Assembly: GCA_023410295.1 (NCBI GenBank)
Contig: JAEYPY010000273.1
Location: 1 to 14,807, forward strand
Direction: 5' to 3'
From: Pseudomonadota bacterium
GTDB taxonomy: Bacteria > Pseudomonadota > Alphaproteobacteria > Caulobacterales > Aquidulcibacteraceae
DNA: 14,807 nucleotides
Numbering within the stretch: position 1 is the stretch's first letter; each line of letters starts with the position of its first letter. Below the pieces are notes generated by a model. That model saw only the letters and a program-made list of their open reading frames with translations. It was not told the origin of the DNA and made no database searches. The position numbers were made by a program, and so were the translations under genes. Of this stretch, positions 11,497 to 14,807 are shown one piece after another.

Positions 11497-12594
11497 ATGG
11501 GTTTCAAATGCGGCATCGTTGGCTTGCCGAACGTTGGCAAGTCGACGCTCTTCAATGCGCTGACCAAGACCGCCGCCGCGCAAGCGGCGAACTATCCGTT
11601 CTGCACCATTGAACCCAATGTTGGCGAAGTGGCGATGCCCGAGCCGCGGCTGAAGAAACTTGCTGAGATCGCCGGCTCGAAGGAGATCATCCCGACGCGG
11701 ATGAACTTCGTCGACATCGCCGGCCTCGTGCGCGGCGCTTCCAAGGGCGAAGGCCTGGGCAACCAGTTCCTCGCCAACATCCGCGAGTGCGACGCCATCG
11801 CTTACGTGCTGCGCTGTTTCGAAAACGACGACATCACCCACGTTGAAGGCAGCGTTGATCCGATCCGCGATCTTGAGACGGTCGAAACCGAGTTGATGCT
11901 TGCGGACCTCGAAAGCTTGGAAAAGCGCATCACCAATCTCGAAAAGAAGGCCAAGGGCGGCGACAAGGAATCGAAGCTCACGCTCGATTTGGTGCAGCGC
12001 GCCAAGGCGCTGCTGGAAGAAGGCAAGCCCGCCCGCCTCACCAAGCGCGCGCCGGAGGAAGAGAAAGCCTTCCACATGCTGCAGCTCTTAACGGCGCTGC
12101 CGGTGCTTTACGTCTGCAACGTCAATGAAGCCGACGCCTTCGCGGGCAACGATCACACCCGCCGCGTGCAGGATCGCGCTGCGCAGGAGAAGGCGGCCTG
12201 TGTCATCATCTGCGCGCAGCTTGAGGCCGAAATCGCCGCACTTTCCGAAGACGAGCAATCGGAGTTTCTCGAAACCGTCGGCCTGCAGGAGCCTGGTCTC
12301 ATCAAGCTGATCCACGCCGGCTACGATCTCTTGGGTCTGCAAACCTATTTCACCGTCGGTCCGAAAGAGGCGCGCGCCTGGACCATTGAGAAGGGCTGGA
12401 CCGCGCCGCAGGCCGCCGGCGTCATCCACGGCGATTTCGAAAAGGGCTTCATCCGCGCCGAGACGATCTCCTACGACGACTTCATCACCTACAATGGAGA
12501 ACAAGGCGCCAAGGAAGCCGGCAAGATGCGGCTGGAAGGCAAGGACTACATCGTCCGCGAAGGCGACGTGATGCACTTCCGCTTCAATGCGTGA
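11497..12594 (+). CDS. ychF: Redox-regulated ATPase YchF (Obg/OLA1 family)
   Basis: A 365-residue P-loop NTPase of the Obg group that prefers ATP over GTP and binds ribosomes; in E. coli it affects the oxidative stress response. Motifs are the P-loop GLPNVGKST at 9-17, the switch II-like DIAGLVRGASKGEGLGNQFL at 73-92, and NVNE at 208-211, which replaces the G4 motif NKxD and explains the ATP preference. A coiled-coil insertion follows the G3 region (DLESLEKRITNLEKKAKGG), and the C-terminal TGS domain contains LQTYFTVGPKEARAWTIEKGWTAPQAAGVIHGDF. AGGA precedes the ATG at 11497. Its last 8 bases overlap the transporter gene. Confidence 0.97.
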   Translation: MGFKCGIVGLPNVGKSTLFNALTKTAAAQAANYPFCTIEPNVGEVAMPEPRLKKLAEIAGSKEIIPTRMNFVDIAGLVRGASKGEGLGNQFLANIRECDAIAYVLRCFENDDITHVEGSVDPIRDLETVETELMLADLESLEKRITNLEKKAKGGDKESKLTLDLVQRAKALLEEGKPARLTKRAPEEEKAFHMLQLLTALPVLYVCNVNEADAFAGNDHTRRVQDRAAQEKAACVIICAQLEAEIAALSEDEQSEFLETVGLQEPGLIKLIHAGYDLLGLQTYFTVGPKEARAWTIEKGWTAPQAAGVIHGDFEKGFIRAETISYDDFITYNGEQGAKEAGKMRLEGKDYIVREGDVMHFRFNA

Positions 12595-13822
12595 CGGCGC
12601 GGCCTCACCGCAGCGGGAGATAAAAGCCCTCTCGGTTCCAGAACTCGTCGCCATGGTCGCGGCGCTCTCGGCGCTCAATGCGCTGGCGATCGATGTCATG
12701 CTGCCAGCGCTGCCGGATATTCAGCGCGACTTTGCGCTCGCTAACGCCAATGACCGCCAGCTTGTTGTGGTCGCGTACGTGGCGCTGTTTGGCGTCAGCC
12801 AGCTCGTCTACGGCCCTTTGGCGGACGCCTTCGGCCGCCGCAGCGTGCTGATCTATGCGCTCGGCATCTACATCGCCGGTTCGGTGCTCTGCGTCGTGGC
12901 GCCGAGCTTTGAGCTCTTCCTCGCGGCGCGCGCGCTGCAAGGCGTCGGCGCCGCTGCGACGCGTGTCATCGCCACCGCCGTGGTGCGCGACCTCACTGAG
13001 GGGCGGCGCATGGCCCAGGTTATGTCGATGGCGATGACGATCTTCATGATCGTGCCGATCGTCGCGCCCGGCATCGGCCAGCTCATTCTCTTCGTCGCGC
13101 CATGGCGCTGGATCTTCGGGACGCTCTTGATCTACGCGCTGGTGATCCTCGTCTGGACCATGCTGCGCCTGCCGGAAACGCTGCGGCCTGAGTATCGGAC
13201 GCCGTTGCGGCCGCGCGCGATCACTGGCGCTTATCTCGCGGTGCTGCGCAACAAACAGACCATCGGCTACATGCTGGCGACGACGTTCATGACGGCGTGC
13301 TTGTTCGCCTACATCACCTGTTCCGAACAGATCTATGTTGATGTCTACGATCTTGGCCCCGCGTTTCCGCTCGCGTTCGCAGCGATCGCGTTGGCGATTT
13401 CGTTCGGCACATATCTCAATTCGCGCCTGGTTATTCGTCACGGCATGCGGCGCATCTCGCATGCGATGTCGCTCGGGTTTACCGCGATCGTCGCCGCGCA
13501 TGCGTTGCTGGCGCTCGTGTTTGGCGTTTCATTCTGGGTGTTTTTGGCGCTGCTGGCGATCGCGTTCAGCGTCTTCGGACTCATCTCCAGCAACTTCAAT
13601 GCGCTGGCGATGGAGCCAGTCGGGCACATCGCCGGCTCAGCCTCGGCGCTCTACGGCGCGGTGACGGCCACCGGCGGGGCGGTCCTCGGCGGACTTATCG
13701 CCCGCGCCTTCGACGGCACGGTAGCGCCATTCCTGATCGGTCTGGCGCTCGCCGGCGCAGCGACGATCGCCGCGCTGCTTTGGACAGAAGGCAGGCTGAC
13801 GCTTAGGGCTGGGGTGGAATGA
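12587..13822 (+). CDS. MFS drug efflux transporter, Bcr/CflA type
   Basis: A 411-residue inner-membrane protein with about 12 hydrophobic segments. Family marks are IDVMLPALPDIQRDF at 35-49 (Bcr/CflA proteins typically have D-x-Y-L-P-A-x-P here), the MFS motif A GPLADAFGRRSVL at 76-88, and RALQGVGAAATRVIATAVVRDL in the fourth and fifth segments. Such transporters export drugs or small metabolites with proton exchange; the substrate cannot be read from sequence. The ATG at 12587 lies inside ychF with an 8-base overlap, so translation is probably coupled; a later ATG at 12653 would drop the cytoplasmic N-terminus. The 3' end overlaps the convergent protease gene by 20 bases. Confidence 0.9.
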   Translation: MRDGAASPQREIKALSVPELVAMVAALSALNALAIDVMLPALPDIQRDFALANANDRQLVVVAYVALFGVSQLVYGPLADAFGRRSVLIYALGIYIAGSVLCVVAPSFELFLAARALQGVGAAATRVIATAVVRDLTEGRRMAQVMSMAMTIFMIVPIVAPGIGQLILFVAPWRWIFGTLLIYALVILVWTMLRLPETLRPEYRTPLRPRAITGAYLAVLRNKQTIGYMLATTFMTACLFAYITCSEQIYVDVYDLGPAFPLAFAAIALAISFGTYLNSRLVIRHGMRRISHAMSLGFTAIVAAHALLALVFGVSFWVFLALLAIAFSVFGLISSNFNALAMEPVGHIAGSASALYGAVTATGGAVLGGLIARAFDGTVAPFLIGLALAGAATIAALLWTEGRLTLRAGVE

Positions 13823-14807
13823 CGACGCGCCGCGGCGGCTGCGGCGGCGCGAATACCGTGACCGGATCGGGCGTGTGACCACGCATGCGGTTGCCGGTGC
13901 GTTGCTCCCACGGCAAACGGAAATAGACCCGGCCGGTCGCATAATCGATCGCCATCCCAGACGCCTTGGACAGCACGTCCATGCCGATCAGGATCGTCGG
14001 TTCGTCCCGCAGCCCCCACAGATCGAAAATGTGGAAGTCGCCGAGATAAGCGTTCACCGCCGAAATCTCGACATCACCCATGTCCAGTTCGGGAATGAAC
14101 ATGCTGGTGCTGAGGATCAGCGGCTGGCCGCTCGAAAAGGCGCGCAAAATGCTGACACGCCCAGCATCCTGGCGCACCGTGATGCCAGATACGGCTTCGC
14201 GGAACGCCGTATTGGCAAGCGAAGAGGCAGAACCGGTATCCAGCAGCACATTGACCCGCGTTCCGCGTATGTAGCCGTCAATGAGCACGAGGTGACCAAA
14301 GCGAAGCTCGCCTGGCACATCGGTCCAGCCATGCAGCCGGCGCGCGCGGCGTGAGTCTGCGATCTCCACGCAATTGTCTTCGAAATCGAGCACAAGGCGC
14401 TTGCCGGTCAAGCCATCGACGCCGAGCAGGCCGTCTTCGCCGGCGAGCACCGGCCCATCAATCAGCGGCGCCTGCAGATCATTGAAGGTGACGCCCGCAT
14501 ATTGCACCGACGTGAGATTGACCAACGGCGTGAGCGCAGATTCATTGATCGTATGCACCTGCCCAGTGCTCGTCGGCACAAGCCCAAGCTCTTCAGCAAG
14601 ATGGCGCGCAACTGCGGAACGGTTTGCGCCGGTATCAATGATGAAGCGATAGGGTCCGCGGCCATTTATCATGACCGGCGCCACGACGCGGCCGACACGA
14701 TCAGTCACCACGTCAGTAATCGTTGAATCACCTTCGCCGGCCGCGATAGGGATGGTCTCGGGCACAAGATTGAGTTCCGTGGCGCGGGCCCAGGACGCCG
14801 CAACAGG
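13803..14807 (-). CDS. Retropepsin-like aspartic protease with two DTG domains, 5' end outside the window
   Basis: The reading frame is open to the window edge, so 334 residues are visible and the true start is missing. Two catalytic signatures appear: FIIDTGANRSAV with Asp58 and VLLDTGSASSLAN with Asp190 (visible numbering). Each is followed later by a hydrophobic-Gly-x-Asp element, LLGVDGL and ILIGMDVL. The chain thus looks like a duplicated retropepsin half, a single-chain arrangement like pepsin. The visible start (VAASWARATEL) resembles the end of a signal peptide with A-x-A, so export is likely. The C-terminus is Pro-rich. A GTG at 14765 could serve as a start but would cut off the signal-like segment. 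Substrate unknown. It is convergent and overlapping with the MFS gene. Confidence 0.82.
   Translation of the reverse strand, partial: PVAASWARATELNLVPETIPIAAGEGDSTITDVVTDRVGRVVAPVMINGRGPYRFIIDTGANRSAVARHLAEELGLVPTSTGQVHTINESALTPLVNLTSVQYAGVTFNDLQAPLIDGPVLAGEDGLLGVDGLTGKRLVLDFEDNCVEIADSRRARRLHGWTDVPGELRFGHLVLIDGYIRGTRVNVLLDTGSASSLANTAFREAVSGITVRQDAGRVSILRAFSSGQPLILSTSMFIPELDMGDVEISAVNAYLGDFHIFDLWGLRDEPTILIGMDVLSKASGMAIDYATGRVYFRLPWEQRTGNRMRGHTPDPVTVFAPPQPPRRVVIPPQP

Noticed and set aside
12605..13501. 298-residue minus-strand open frame opposite the MFS gene
   Set aside because: Its Arg/His/Asp-rich composition is the mirror of a hydrophobic membrane protein gene; it is a shadow.

Overview
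This window is a gene-dense, GC-rich stretch of bacterial chromosome, most likely from an alphaproteobacterium of the Caulobacterales/Hyphomonadaceae kind. The call rests on gene order (ubiK-like, lgt, a midA-type methyltransferase and pgeF; and rplY, pth, ychF), on a 'CGTCATTCCGGGG' palindromic intergenic repeat of a style common in that class, and on promoter shape. No gap longer than about 165 bases lacks a gene, and no rRNA, tRNA, CRISPR array or insertion sequence was found.

Layout. (1) Positions 1-5076 hold core envelope and nucleotide genes. A UbiK-like gene (minus strand) diverges from a tightly coupled plus-strand run: lgt, a midA/NDUFAF7-type methyltransferase, pgeF and a VanX/DdpX-like D-Ala-D-Ala dipeptidase. 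After the dipeptidase lies what looks like the 5' remnant of a SixA-type histidine phosphatase, then prs. (2) Positions 5077-10099 are an accessory block between prs and rplY, two genes that I recall as close neighbours in many alphaproteobacteria. It opens with a cloverleaf-like palindromic repeat, followed by a five-gene minus-strand operon: ArsR regulator, SRPBCC/AHSA1 protein, 69-residue membrane protein and two DUF1801 proteins. Two matching operator-like dyads sit on the operon's promoter. Next come two tandem 30-codon ORFs that encode near-identical secreted micropeptides, ended by a strong terminator. A PhnA/YjdM zinc-ribbon protein, a diiron-carboxylate protein and a lipoprotein alpha/beta hydrolase follow; a perfect FNR/FixK-type box lies between the last two. 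(3) Positions 10090-13822 carry rplY, pth and ychF, with a Bcr/CflA-type MFS transporter overlapping the end of ychF. (4) The right edge holds a minus-strand gene, cut by the window end, for a double-domain retropepsin-like aspartic protease. Its 3' end overlaps the transporter tail to tail.

How the parts connect. Lgt lipidates lipoproteins, and the alpha/beta hydrolase at 9181 carries a lipobox, so it is a possible Lgt substrate. PgeF and the D-Ala-D-Ala dipeptidase both act on peptidoglycan-related molecules. RplY, Pth and YchF serve translation. The least explained item is the pair of micropeptide genes: their predicted mature decapeptides are identical although the DNA has diverged at silent sites.
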